64,000 nt of DNA from Siphonodentalium dalli. Lineage: Eukaryota > Mollusca > Scaphopoda > Gadilida > Siphonodentaliidae. Of this stretch, positions 10,531 to 22,160 are shown one piece after another. The notes under the pieces were generated by a model. That model saw only the letters and a list, made by a program, of their open reading frames with translations. It ran no database searches and was not told where the DNA came from. Every line of letters starts with the position of its first letter. The stretch's first letter is position 1. Made by a program: the position numbers and the translations under genes. The stretch spans positions 79,014,705 through 79,078,704 of the forward strand of contig CP136067.1 of NCBI GenBank assembly GCA_032622095.1, written 5' to 3'.

Positions 10531-11018
10531 TTAAAGGTACTCAATCCGATAAAACTCCTCTCAATTACTATTTCAATGGCTTCGGGGGTCAAAAATATTT
10601 GATTCGAGTCGAGGAAGTCACCCATCAAAGCTCAGAATTGTTAGATATCGATTTTAGAAATCTATTATTTTTCATTATCGGGAATACTTTCTGGCCCAGA
10701 ACTCAGTCAAAATTGCGTTATTATTACCACTTGATTTTAGAGTTATCCATCCTTGTCTGTTCGAATAGATTTTGGTGTACACATCCCGAGCAGATTACGG
10801 CAGTTGAAGGCAATTATTAGTACTCATCTCGAGTAAATAACAAATTTCAAAAATCAATATCTAATAACTCTGAGCTTTGTTTGATGGGTTCCTCGATTCG
10901 AATCAAATATTTTTTACCCCCAAAGCCAAAGAAATAGTAATATAGGACCCTCTGATCGGATTGTTGTTGTTGTGATCTGTTGAGATGGGGACCCTCTGTT
11001 CGGATTGAGTACCTTTAA
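10531..11018. mobile_element. TTAA-ended element with TTAAAGGTACTCAATCCGA inverted ends
   Basis: TTAAAGGTACTCAATCCGA (10531-10549) is the exact reverse complement of 11000-11018. The inner parts also form an imperfect palindrome: 'gggggtcaaaaatatttgat' and 'atcaaatattttttaccccc' face each other, as do 'tcaaagctcagaattgttag' and its partner near 10860. It is 488 bp with no coding capacity. Relatives lie at 1454-1910 and about 62096-62260. The TTAA ends suggest a piggyBac-like or related MITE. Confidence 0.85.
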
Positions 11019-11340
11019 TTGAGAGTTATATGGGTGGTAAAAGAACGATGTTATGCTTATTTCCGATAATGCGCAACTGCCACTGTGAGCTCATATTTTT
11101 GTTGTAACTACAATGTACTTCCGAAGAGCTATATACAGATCTAGAGCAGTTTCATGTCATATAACGCGAGGTCCAGACCTAATTTTCTGGACTCGTTTCG
11201 TAAATTCCGCTATAAACTGGGGACTCGTTGTAGATCCTCTATATATAGTTTAGTTGAGGGACATCTCAACGTGCCTTTTCGAGTTCGGGTTTAGAGTGTA
11301 GGCCCTATATAAGTCAGTTTGATGTAAATTTAGTATATAT
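11019..11340. other. Unassigned DNA with a CGAG-box relative at 11165-11250
   Basis: On the minus strand 11165-11250 carries two ACGAGTCC boxes spaced 32 bp, preceded by 'tatagaggatct'. The outer arm of the palindrome at 921-1085 has the same order and spacing. Here the second box is part of an ordinary hairpin (GTCCAGA...TCTGGAC). Low certainty. Confidence 0.4.
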
Positions 11341-11377
11341 ATATCATATATTATTATTATTATTATTATTAACAAGT

Positions 11378-12874
11378 ATGGAGTTATGGCGAGAGGCGTT
11401 ATGGGTGAAACTTATGAGAACCGGAATCAACGGCAAGATATTTAATATAATCCGGAACATGTACCAGGCTACAAAGTCTTGCGTAGTCAGCAATGGTCGG
11501 TTGTCAGATTATTTTGTAAGTAACGTAGGGGTAAAACAAGGCGAAAACCTATCCCCTCTCCTGTTCTCTATTTACTTAAATGATCTGGAAGATTTTCTAG
11601 AAAATTGCGTTACCGAGGGGTTAAACTATCTTAACGATCGAGTTTTCCATGAATTAGAGATTTATCTCAAACTATGGTGCATCTTATATGCAGATGATAC
11701 TGTTTTGTTTGCGGACAATCCTTATGAGATGCAACGAATTTTAGATGCCTTCTCTGACTATTCAGAGTCTTGGGAGCTCAAAATTAACACTCAAAAAACT
11801 AAGGTAATGATCTTCACCAACAAGAAATTGAGTTCTCCCCCAAATTTCATGCTTTGTGGTGATAAATTAGATATAGTCGAACAGTTTCCTTATTTAGGCA
11901 TTGAATTATTTTATAACGGACGATTCTGTCGGGCAATCAAGTCGATAAAAATGAAATCGACAAAAGCTATGTACGGACTCCTGTCCAAGGTGAGAAATCT
12001 TCACCTATCTGCAGACTTAGCATTAAAACTTTTTGATTACCTCATACAACCCATTCTGTTATATGGATGTGAATTATGGGGCTTTGAGAATACTCGCGAT
12101 ATCGAGGCTGTCCATCTCAAATTCTGTAAGCTCCTAACGAACATGAAAATGAGTACTCCAAATTATATGGTTTATGGTGAGCTTGGAAGATGGCCATTGC
12201 GTGTTGAAATTGACAAAAGAATGACCTCATTTTGGAGCCGCCTAATGACGAAAAACAAAAGTAATCACCCCTTCATATTGTACAAGTTAATTTTAGCTAT
12301 GAAAGGCGGTGGCAAAAGAATACGATACCTTGATCACATTGAAGACATTTTTGTGCGTGCGGATTGCGAAGACAACTGGAAAACACAGTTACCCGTTTCG
12401 AATTCTAAACTTCAATATATGCACAAAAAACTACTTGGCAATTTTTTTCTCCAGTGGAATAATGAAGTTTCTCAATCGTCACGAGGAGAATTTTATCGTA
12501 ACCTGAAAAAATGTCCTTCGCTTAGTCGTTTTTATGTTGAATGTCCCTTTAATTCAATTATCTCGCTACAGAGAATTCGTACATCAAATCATAGATTAGG
12601 CGTTGAAACTATGAAGTGGGCAAAATCTAAGAACCAAAAGAAAGGGATATCTGGAATTGGCTCATGTCAGTTATGTGGCGCCATCATGTGCGATGAATAT
12701 CATTTTGTAATATTTTGTCCAAATTTACGTGAATACCGCATGAAATATATTGACGAATCGATCTGGAAAAATCCATCGCGAGAGTCTTTTTATGGCTTAT
12801 TAAATTCTTCTGACACAATGAAGCTAAACAAACTTTCAAACTTTATAAAAATCGGATTGAAACAATTTAAATAA
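11378..12874 (+). CDS. Non-LTR retrotransposon reverse transcriptase, 5'-truncated ORF2
   Basis: This 498-residue frame is the C-terminal part of a LINE ORF2. It would copy element RNA into DNA at the target site. Visible motifs are GVKQGENLSP (residues 51-60), the catalytic YADD (104-107), LKINTQKTKVMIF (134-146) and FPYLGIE (170-176), then a thumb/connection region. A C-terminal zinc knuckle-like Cys-X2-Cys-X8-His-X4-Cys lies at about 430-447. The endonuclease domain and the N-terminal RT motifs are missing, and the reading begins right after an ATT repeat (11351-11371), so this is a 5'-truncated insertion. The first Met is only the first in-frame one. The rest is free of stops, suggesting a fairly recent copy. 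The exact clade is uncertain. Confidence 0.93.
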   Translation: MELWREALWVKLMRTGINGKIFNIIRNMYQATKSCVVSNGRLSDYFVSNVGVKQGENLSPLLFSIYLNDLEDFLENCVTEGLNYLNDRVFHELEIYLKLWCILYADDTVLFADNPYEMQRILDAFSDYSESWELKINTQKTKVMIFTNKKLSSPPNFMLCGDKLDIVEQFPYLGIELFYNGRFCRAIKSIKMKSTKAMYGLLSKVRNLHLSADLALKLFDYLIQPILLYGCELWGFENTRDIEAVHLKFCKLLTNMKMSTPNYMVYGELGRWPLRVEIDKRMTSFWSRLMTKNKSNHPFILYKLILAMKGGGKRIRYLDHIEDIFVRADCEDNWKTQLPVSNSKLQYMHKKLLGNFFLQWNNEVSQSSRGEFYRNLKKCPSLSRFYVECPFNSIISLQRIRTSNHRLGVETMKWAKSKNQKKGISGIGSCQLCGAIMCDEYHFVIFCPNLREYRMKYIDESIWKNPSRESFYGLLNSSDTMKLNKLSNFIKIGLKQFK

Positions 12875-13152
12875 CTATTCAAATATTTGGCGATCGTGGT
12901 GCTTATATGTGTGTGCGTCTGTATGTGTGAACATGCAGACATACATATATGTGAAGATCACGTCGTAGATTCCTTATTCATAGTACAACTATGCATATTA
13001 TGTTACTATTTGTATGGCTTCCACGTGTTTTAGATATGCAAAATTCCATAACGAATATCGAGTGTGCCATAATACAATGTCTATGTGTATGTGTTTATAT
13101 ATGTATATATATGTATATATATGTATGTGTGTGTATGTATATGTATATATAT

Positions 13153-13186
<34 letters not shown>

Positions 13187-13725
13187 GTTGTATATGTATG
13201 TGTGTGTATATATATATGTATAAGTGTGTATGTGTATGTATGTGTTTGTATGCATGTATATTTGTACATATGTATGTATGTTTGTGTGTGTAGGTATGTG
13301 CATGAGTATGTATACGTATATAATATGTGTGTATTTATAAGTGTGTGTAAACATTATATGAGTCAATTTAATTACAGATAATAATCATGTACGTAATATT
13401 GGTACATCATTATTTACAACAACTTGGTTTCCAAAAAGAAAATGAGAAAACAGTACTATATATTCTAACCATGATGTATATTTATGTAATTTCTTCTTCT
13501 TTTTTTCCCGGTTCGCTTAGAATCTTTAAATAAGTCTATCGAGATCTGTATTGTTCTATTCCGGACATGTTAATGCAATATTGGACCGTAACTGATTATT
13601 ATCTGCATTGTATTCTGTCTATGTATACCCCGGAAAGTTCTAATTTGTATATAGTGTATATATGTTTTCTCATGTACCATGTATTATAATGGCTGAGAAT
13701 AAAGCATTACTTACTTAGTAATAAT
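12875..13725 (+). mobile_element. LINE 3' untranslated region and tail
   Basis: This follows the reverse transcriptase stop codon. It contains a long TG/TA microsatellite (about 13085-13330) and ends with 'ggctgagaataaagcattac' plus TTAC repeats at 13690-13718. The same 3' end recurs in reverse at 26361-26434, which identifies it as the element's terminus. Frames inside the microsatellite are artefacts. Confidence 0.85.
13085..13330 (+). repeat. (TG/TA)n microsatellite
   Basis: Alternating purine-pyrimidine tract of TATG, TATA and TGTG units inside the LINE 3' region. Confidence 0.95.
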
Positions 13726-14486
13726 AATAGCAGTGCAATCTGACTCTGTTGACGTGTTATAACGACTTTTTTATTGTGATATAACAGCTCGATTCACCTA
13801 TAGCTGTTGGTGTGATGGATCCGAAAACCTTATATCCATTGATTAATAAATGTGTGCTACGGTATAAGAAGGGTAAGTACCTGTTCAATACATTTTTCAT
13901 TTTAGAATTTGGGAGTATATAGACTTAGCGTTCTTGTGTGTTCGCCCAAAAGTTTTCGGGGAGTGAGAATCCAACCCCGCGAGCATAATGACGCAACAAG
14001 TCATTTTTCACCGAGGTGTTCCCCTTTCTTGACGTAAAAAAATTGGACAATTTTAGTTTGTTTACCGTCATTGTGTAAACAACTCCTGCTGCAATTTATA
14101 ATGTATAGAATTGAAACTTTATGATATTCTTACTCATATAATACTAATATACAAAATGTATATGGACGACAGAAACAAAATCATTTTTCTTAGTTGTTTC
14201 CCTTTCTCTACTTTTTACCATTCTAATTGCCAATCTTTGAATAAATTTTACCAAAGTTTGATAAAAAAAATTCCAAAAAAGCCAACCTCTTAAGAAAACC
14301 ACCTATTTTCGGGGACGTGTATAGACGGCAACCTTTTGTTACATTTGTTATGTAGCTACTCCAAACAATTTTCAATAGGCGCTATAAAAGTTGTCAGCAT
14401 TATGCTTTGCCATGTTTGTTGTGGGAATATACATGAATGCTTACCACTGTTGTCCATAACGCAACCAATGTGCGTGTGTCCTTTAT
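13726..14486. other. Unassigned DNA
   Basis: No gene, RNA or repeat is recognised, and small frames here have no signature. Confidence 0.45.
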
Positions 14487-15003
14487 GGTGCGTCCACATG
14501 AAGCTGCAAGAAAATATCTGCAAGAAAATATCAGGTACAATTGTACCCTGTTATTTTCTTGCTGCAAAGATTACGCTCGTGCAAACGCGGCGGTTTAGAT
14601 ATCGTTGATTGAGCTCAATCATAACAGTATTAGTCGTGGTGGTTCAAGTGAATTGCGTCCGGTAAACAACCTATAGTCCATATTGGCAATTCATTACATT
14701 GTGAAATTCCAACTCAAGATATATTACCTCAGTCGGTGGGATGAGGCACCCACCGACCTGAAGTCACGTTGCTACTCTCGTGCATAAAAACCTCCGATAT
14801 GTGATAAAATGGTCAAGTCATTTGGAAATAGGTTCACGCCTGTTATAATTTCAAAGTACATGCATATGTGGGATGACAAAAATTATTATGGTTTTGTGGC
14901 AATCGGATGACCCCATCCCCACCGAGACCCCATATGAAGTTTTCTAGAGTTGTCGATTTTGCTTGGTTCGTGGGGTTGTGGTGTATATTACATTATCAAA
15001 TAT
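14487..15003 (-). repeat. Dispersed repeat 'A', copy 2 (reverse orientation)
   Basis: Reverse complement of 6805-7325. 'cctgttattttcttgctgca' here matches 'gcagcaagaaaataacagg' there. Beyond 15003 the two copies diverge. Confidence 0.8.
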
Positions 15004-15135
15004 ACAGGAATACTTTCTGGCCCAGAACTATAAAAAAAATTGCCAGTACCGGTACCGGAACCGCGGTACTAGCAAAGTATCGATACCGGTACCGGCATGT
15101 GTGGTACCGGCGGTACTTTGAGAAGCCCGATTCCA
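15004..15135. repeat. GGTACC-rich palindromic segment
   Basis: 'ggaatactttctggcccaga' at about 15008 also occurs inside the TTAA element at 10680. It is followed by several GGTACCGG and CCGGTACC blocks (15040-15115) that form local hairpins. Confidence 0.55.
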
Positions 15136-16686
15136 CCTAGATCATCATGTGATCGACCATACATGGGGTGTGATGACCTGGTTGAATTACGAGCGGTTTG
15201 ATGGATCACTTCTGTCTTCGAGCTAGATTATACTTATGCTATTTAATGACATGTTTCTAACGTGGAGGGGTAGATATTCTTGAGACCCCACTACTCTTCA
15301 ATTCACACCAAGTTCTCAGCTGTCATGTTCGGATGTCATGTACCCATAGCCATAATATATGGTTTATTTTGTGTATACTAGTATAATATAGTTATTTTCA
15401 GTACCTTTATATACCAGTAGTGTGGATAACAATGCACATATATAAATATGTGTATATGTATATTGATTCAACGGATTCAGTGGTTTTGTTCATTAGTCTA
15501 TCAAATTTGCGGGGGAAACATGGCCACCAGCAGTACACCCTGCCAAATTTCAAATTTGAATCAATTGGCGCACCCTGCAGCCAGCATTTATTGGAGAACT
15601 GTTTCTCATGTGGATATTTTGGGTCACCACTAGATGGGAGCCATATTTTTTTCTCAAACTTTCCTTGTGAAAACATCACTGCCAGGGGTGATCTTGAGAG
15701 TAATCTATATTTTTCCGAATTTCGTTAAAACATGACCACAGGCAGCAATTTTGTATCTTACTCTTTGTATGACTGAATTATTTAGCACCTCTACAGACCA
15801 CATCCCTCATCTGATAGTCACCAAACTTCATATTGATCTTCGGGGTGACCACTAGATGGGAGCTATCGAATGAATTGAATTTCTTTGGAAAACGTGGCCG
15901 CTAGCAGCCATCTTCTATTTTGGTTTTTATATACATATATCTCTTCGTGCGGATAGCCAGTATTACTTGGGTAGTTCGACTTTCCACATTCCTATCATCA
16001 TTTGAAATATAAAAATTTACCTGATACATGAGTCCAATGAAAATTAACAAGCATCCATAAATTAAATTTACCTATGATCCTATTATTCCTCACAATCACA
16101 TGCACCCTTCAAAATTTTGTTTCGTCGTATCTAATTTTTAATGACCCCTATGGTAATATTGATATAGATACATTTGTCAAACATTTCTTTGTACAATATA
16201 CAGGTATAAAGTTTGTAACTAAATCTAGAAATATATAATACTAGCTGATGTACTCGACTTCGTTCGGGCTATTTAGGGATTTCTTTGTGATCGCCTTCAT
16301 CTGGGCAGTACCCGGTATATACAGCATCTGGACAAACTATTTTTCAATTGGTCCAGAAACATGCCTATATCAGCACGTTCCATGACATGGTCGCACGTGA
16401 AATTGGACCCGTCCATATTGCTCCCGGGATCGAAGTAGTCCTACACACAAATTTTAGTCCCATCGGTCAAGGTCCAGAAACATGCCTATGAGCGAGGTCA
16501 GGTTGACACGTTAAATACCAAATCCGAGTCGGATCGGTCGAGCAGTGTTCGAGTCTATAACACACATGTGCATACATGCATGCATTCATACATACAGACA
16601 TATATTCCAAAATGTATAATCGATAGCTACAAGAATTCTATGACAAATAGTTCACGGGCGACCTGATGCATGCATCTTAATTTTCT
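15136..16686 (+). repeat. Direct repeat 'D', copy 1, with one resident Helitron
   Basis: It matches 19098-21190 almost throughout, from 'ctagatcatcatgtgatcga' to 'cctgatgcatgcatctta'. The repeat itself is about 1.17 kb, and the extra 383 bp is a minus-strand Helitron at 16241-16623. The function and class are unknown, and no long frame is shared between copies. Confidence 0.85.
16241..16623 (-). mobile_element. Non-autonomous Helitron
   Basis: Read on the minus strand it starts TCGATTATACATTTTGG and is preceded by A. It ends with an imperfect GCCCGAACGAAGTCGAG hairpin, then CAGCTAG, followed by T. A 5' TC, a 3' hairpin, CTAG and insertion between A and T without duplication are the Helitron hallmarks. 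There is no Rep or helicase. A microsatellite-like TGTATG tract follows the 5' end. Confidence 0.8.
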
Positions 16687-16773
16687 CTGTGAACATGCAG
16701 TCGATCAACAGAGGGGACATACCAAGTAATATCAATCACAATACTTAGTGTCACTGCTCGTCGATATGTTGTA

Positions 16774-17275
16774 CTAAACAGAATAAAATGCCTAGATACA
16801 AAAATCTTATCTTTCATTCAGATATATTATCACACTTACACAAATTTACAATCATTCGGATAATGCCACTAGCACAATTTGTTGAGCCACTTTTGTTTTT
16901 CTTTCGCAATTTGCGAAATTTGCTCACGGCAGCGTGAACACTGTTCGGATTCACGTTTCCGTTGAAAAATATGAAGAAACCTAACTTTATCAAGTTAGGA
17001 TCCCCCCATCCGATTTGACGTCAAATTGTTCAAAATTTTCCAATTTACACTTAACAGGCAATAGAACATAAACATTAATATTAATTTCAATCAATGGCTG
17101 CATTTTTTGAAAGGCGATATCTGACCACAGATATTTCACATGAATGAGTTCATAAAATCGATATAACACGAACACACGGTAGCTTGATGGTGTCAGATTG
17201 GATGCTTCGTCTTTCATTGGAACCTAAACAGAAAACCTCACCTCTCAACTTTCGTACTTTGACTGTCTGAATATT
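16774..17275 (-). repeat. Repeat 'B', 3' third, separated from its other part
   Basis: Reverse complement of 8395-8830. The match stops at 'gacagtca' (17262-17272). The missing remainder is found 6.07 kb away at 23345-23790 in the same orientation and correct order. Confidence 0.85.
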
Positions 17276-17789
17276 TATTTATTTCGCCCAATTTGGGCGT
17301 TTCTCTGATGGCTGTTTTTCATCTGACGTGTTTGTCGGATAAATGATGTGGAGGATTTATGTAAATGTTAGCCCAAACTACAGTTCCAAGTAACGATGAT
17401 TTTGTTGTTTATTTTGAGGAATAATACCACATCAGATGAATTCAGCCCAAATATGTTAACAGTTGTCGTGTAAAACATTTGCAGTTGGTTAGCGTTATTT
17501 AGTATTTGTGGATGTCATTTAACATGGGGAAAATAGACTACTGCGCTTGAACGAGCATGTGAATTTGTCGTTTTTAATGTATAGCAACTTGATAATCAAT
17601 AACAGAGGCATTCTCTGTCAAATACAGTCGCTCTATTTACGGTATTAATTGCGGAACTTTCTACGTAAACTACGCGTAAACGGGTACATACTGTAAATTA
17701 TAGAAGGTGTCGGAATCGGCCTAATCGCCCCAGGGCCAACTCGCCCCAGTCGACGTGTGCCAATTCGGTACTCACTATAAAATGTATCC
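17276..17789. other. Unassigned DNA at the left of the 6-kb insert
   Basis: Starts with an ATTT-rich tract, followed by a GCCCAATTTGGGC palindrome at 17285-17297. No gene is recognised. Confidence 0.45.
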
Positions 17790-18220
17790 GAGGCTGAGTC
17801 CGGATCGGAATAAAAGGTGTATACGGGTGTTATATAGCGATTGGTCCGTTGTTTCTCAATGAATATTATTGAAATTTGGTGTATATGTCCGGGCTGGGAC
17901 ATGGAATACAACAACGTTTGAATTGTTTTTAAATTTACAAATTTTTTTATTTTATTCATTTTTTTTCGTTCTGAAACACACTATAAAGTGTATGCGACCG
18001 GCTCCAAACTAAAAGGTGTGAGCGGACTTGATGTCGCATTATCTTCTTTGTTTATAAATGGACAAGACTGAAATATAGTACAGATGTCTGGGTTATGACA
18101 TGGACAACATTAACGTTTGAATTGTTCTTAAATTCACAAATTTGTTGATTTTATTCAACTTTTCGTTCTTTCATTCTATAAAGTGTAAACGGTCGGCCCC
18201 ATTTAAAAGGTTAAGCGGCT
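17790..18220 (+). repeat. Diverged tandem repeat, ~190-200 bp period
   Basis: Two units plus a partial one share 'ctataaa.tgta', 'taaaaggt.t..gcgg', 'acgtttgaattgtt.ttaaat' and 'attttattca'. Confidence 0.7.
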
Positions 18221-18345
18221 TATGTGCTTAGTGTTATAGGTAATCGGATTAAGTAATTGGCGACTCTAAACTATTGTGTTTTCGGGTATTTGAGCTTTTT
18301 TGTGAAATAATAATTGAGGACGTGAATACATTTATTTTAAATGAT

Positions 18346-18685
18346 AACTTTATTTAATGATAATAAACACATAGAATATAATAACGAACACGAGACATAC
18401 ATAATTTATAAACTGTTAACAAAAGATATCAAATTCAATACATGACAAAGATGACTCAGTGGAGTTTATAAAGTGCACATAAAAACATTGAGGTAAGAAT
18501 CTTTTTAAGGAATGCAACTTTATTTAATGATAATAAACACATAAATTAAAATAACAAACATGAGACATACATGATTTATAAACTGTTAACAAAAGATATC
18601 AAATTCAATACATGACAAAGATGACTCAGTGAAGTTTATAAAGTGAACATAAAAATATTAAGGTAAGAATCTTTTTAAGCATTAT
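18346..18685 (+). repeat. 170-bp tandem duplication
   Basis: Two units with period 170. For example, 'aactttatttaatgataata' begins at 18346 and 18516, and 'aggtaagaatctttttaa' at 18491 and 18661. The units differ at only a few bases. The length is satellite-like, but only two units are seen here. Confidence 0.9.
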
Positions 18686-19097
18686 ATATATATACTAAAC
18701 CGTTTAGCACAGACCACAGTCCACTTCACTCATCCGATCATCACCAAACTTCATATTTATCTTGATATTGATCTATCAGATGAGAGCTATCAAATATTTG
18801 AATTTCATAGGAAAAAATGATCGCCAGCGTCCATATTGCATTTACGTTATATGTTATCGCGTCATGTCGATATATAGTATTACTTAGAAATTTCACCTTT
18901 CCAGATTCATAATTGCTCCATTGACTGTAACAGATGACATTATTCCCCTCTTCGGATAGAGTGTCACTGAAACTTTATTTTGTCAGACTGTCTGTATAGT
19001 CACTGATTATATGTGGCAATAATCTGTAATAAGATGTAGCACTATTTTATTTTATATTTACATGTCGTGCTGTTTTATACAATAATTCTAATTCCCC
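18686..19097. other. Unassigned DNA related to repeat D
   Basis: 18700-18830 resembles the 15780-15930 part of repeat D ('accaaacttcatatt.atctt', 'gagagctatc'), so it is probably a degraded fragment of that repeat. Confidence 0.45.
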
Positions 19098-20238
19098 CCT
19101 AGATCATCATGTGATCGACCATACATCGCGCGCGAGGACCTGGTCGAATTAAGGGGGGTTTTATGGGTCACGTCTGTCCTCAATCTAGATTATACTTATG
19201 CCATTTAATGGCATGTTTCTAACGTGGAGGGTTAGATATGCTTGAGACACCACCACTCTTCAATTCACACCAAGTTATCAGCTGTCATGTTCGGATATTA
19301 GAACCCATAGCCATGATATATGGTTTATTTTATGTATACTAGTAATATAGTTATTTTCAGTACCTTTATATACCAGTACTGTGAATAACAATGCATATAA
19401 ATGAATCCATGTATACATGTATATTGATTCAACGGATTCAGTGGTTTTGTCCATCAGTCTATCAAATTTGCGGGGAAAACATGGCCACCAGCAGTACACC
19501 CTGCTAAATTTCAAATTTGAATCAATTTGCGCACCCTGCAGCCAGCTTTTATTGGAGAACTTTTTCTCATGTGGATATTTTTGGGTCACCGCTAGATGTG
19601 AGCCATATTTTGTTCTCAAACTTTCCTTGTGAAGACATCACTGCCAGCGGTTATCTTGAATTTTACTATTTTTATGGATAAATAATTTGGTTGATCCTAC
19701 AGACGACACCCCTTGTCCGATCGTCACCAGATTCCACAATGATCTTCTGGATAACCAGGGTGAGAGTAATCTAATTTTCCCGAATTTCGTTTAAAAACAT
19801 GACCACAGGCAGCAATTTGGTATCTTACTTTTTTGCATGACTGAATTGTTTAGCAACTGTACAGACATATCCCTCATCTGATAGTCACCAAACTTCATAT
19901 TGATCTTCGGGCTGACAACTAGATGGGAGCTATCGAATGCTTTGAATTTTTTTGGAAAACATTGTCGCCAGCAGTCATCTTCTATTTTGGTTTTTATATA
20001 CATGTATATCTCTTCATGCATGCGGATAGCCAGTATTACGTAGGTACTTCAACTTTCCGCATTCCTGTCATCATTTGAAATATAAAAATTTACCTGATAC
20101 ATGCACCCTTCAAAATTTGTTTCGTCGTATCTATTTTAATGACCCGTATGGTAATATTGATATAGATATATTTGTCAAACATTGCTTTGTACAATATACA
20201 GGTATTTAGTATGTTACTAAATCTGGAAATATATAATA

Positions 20239-20739
20239 GTAGCTGGTGGACCCGACTTCGTCCGGGATGTTCCCCTCTGATTTTCGGAGAATAGCGCGAT
20301 TTAACTTTGAATTAACCATTTTAAAGGTGAAGGTCATGTCGCGGTCACGATTTGACCCGTCCAAAACACTCCCCGGACAAAAGAGCCCGACAAAAGTACC
20401 CGTCGAAATCCGCCCGGCTGTACCCGATTTGACCTTGAATTGACAATTTTGAATGTCAAGATCAGGTCGGGGTCATGATTTGACCCATCCGAAACACTCC
20501 TGGGACAAAAGTAACGGTAGGTATCAAATTTCGTTGAAATCCTTCCGTTTTACCAGATTTGACCTTGAATTGATCTTTTTGAATGTCAAAGTCAGGTCGG
20601 GATCAAGATTTGACCCGTCCAAAATACTCCCTGGAAATAATTTTCCCTAGGTATCAAATTTCGTCAAATCTGTCCGGCAGTTTTCCCGGCCATAGCTAAC
20701 AGACAAACAGACAGACAAATGTCCAAAATATATATTCGA
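20239..20739 (-). mobile_element. Non-autonomous Helitron (GGTCAAGG-unit family), second in a tandem pair
   Basis: On the minus strand it begins TCGAATATATATTTTGG directly after the CTAG of its neighbour. It contains two to three ~124-bp units with TCAAGGTCA motifs, and ends with a CCCGGACGAAGTCGGG hairpin plus CTAC, a one-base change from CTAG. No coding capacity. Confidence 0.75.
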
Positions 20740-21127
20740 CTAGCTGATGTACTCGACTTCGTTCGGGCTATTTAGGGATTTTTTTTGTGATCGCCTCCAT
20801 CTGGACAGTACCCAGTATATACAGCGTCTGGCCAAACTGTTGTCAATTGGTCCAGAAACATGCCTATATCAGCACGTTCGAGGACATGGTCCCACGTGAA
20901 ATTGGACCCGTCCATATTGCTCCCGGGATCGAAGTAGTCCTACACACAAATTTTTAGTCGGATCCGTCAAGGTCCAGAAACATGCCTATGAGCGAGGTCA
21001 AGTTGACATGTTAAATACCAAATCCGAGTCGGATCGGTCGAGCAGTGTTAGAGTCTATAACACATACACACATGCATTCATACATACACACATACATACA
21101 GACAGGTGTTCCAAAATGTATAATCGA
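20740..21127 (-). mobile_element. Non-autonomous Helitron, orthologous to 16241-16623
   Basis: Near-identical in structure to 16241-16623: 5' TCGATTATACATTTTGG preceded by A, and a 3' hairpin with CAGCTAG. Its 3' neighbour is another Helitron instead of host DNA. Confidence 0.8.
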
Positions 21128-21369
21128 TAGCTACAACAATTCTATGGTAGATAGTTCACGGGCGACCTGATGCATGCATCTTAGTTTTCTTGTTATTACG
21201 CCACCGTAGTGTGGTGTTTCTAGCTTTTGGTTTTTTGATATCGCATGGTCGATCGATAATTCACTGGGTGATTGTACATTCGGCAAACCTCGTCAGATTC
21301 CGTCACCGTTTCATCGTACCGATAATTACGAGAGTACAACTAAGATTGGCACATGTGTTTACGTCACCG

Positions 21370-22160
21370 GTGTAATTGTGGGGACATGCTTCTATTATGA
21401 AGGTTTGCTATCCCGAAGGTCCGCTATTCCGAAGGTTCTCTATTCCGAAGGTTTTTGTTATTTTTAGGTTAATTCTATATTTTAAAGTATTGAGACTAAT
21501 TTGAGAGGGTTCATTTTCACAAAGATTCTTTATATGGAGTGTGCGCTCACATCCGAACTGATCATGCGCGCACACCGATACAGATACAGGAGGAAATAAC
21601 TTAACTTAGAACATTAAATGTGATTTTGTTTTGTTTTCGCTGGTTTTCTTGAGATTTTATGTCATTACGTGGGCCCATACCTTTGAATTCTTGGCATATA
21701 CTATGAATGTTGTGGTATATATGGACCCTCCCGCATTGGGACATGACATAGGTTCAGTTGACTTAAGTGGTGTTCTGTGTGTGCTCCAATTTGGAGTTCA
21801 ATATTTTAAGGGCCAAGTTTAGAATTTTATGGGTCCATACCTTTGAACTCTGGGCATATAATATGAATATTGGGGGGTATGTCTCTATTCCGAATGTTCA
21901 CTATCCCGAAGGTCCACTATTCCGAAATTTCTCTGAATGTTCGCTATTCCGAAGGTTCACCAATCCGAAGGTTCGTTGTTCCGAAGGTTCTGTGTTCCAA
22001 AGATTTTTTTAATTTTAAGGTTAATTCTATATTCTAAAGTAACGAGAGGGTTCATTATCACGAAGAATCTTTTTATGAAGGAAATAACGTAAAACATTAA
22101 ATGTGATTTTGTTTTGTTTTCGAGGGTTTTCTTGAGTTTAATGTCATTACGTATGACCTT
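21370..22160 (+). repeat. Duplicated block with ~16-18 bp CTATTCCGAAGGTTC minisatellites
   Basis: Short arrays of the CTATTCCGAAGGTTC unit lie at 21405-21465 and 21885-22000. Each is followed by the same ~180 bp ('aggttaattctatatt', 'gagggttcatt', 'tgtgattttgttttgttttc'). Between them 'gggcccatacctttgaa' and 'gggtccatacctttgaa' mark a further duplication. Confidence 0.8.

Larger units (their letters stand above)
19098..21190 (+). repeat. Direct repeat 'D', copy 2, with two tandem Helitrons
   Basis: Same sequence and orientation as 15136-16686. At the site where copy 1 has one Helitron, this copy has two head-to-tail (20239-20739 and 20740-21127). The flanks on both sides are the same as in copy 1. 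Confidence 0.85.

Noticed and set aside
12991-13381. Several long overlapping frames on both strands with Tyr/Ile/Met- or Thr/His-rich peptides
   Set aside because: They are translations of a TA/TG microsatellite in the LINE 3' region, not proteins.
6805-15003. One 8-kb composite transposon with repeat A as inverted ends and the LINE inside
   Set aside because: The A copies are ~520-bp dispersed repeats with different flanks, and the interior contains independent elements. No target duplication supports a single unit.
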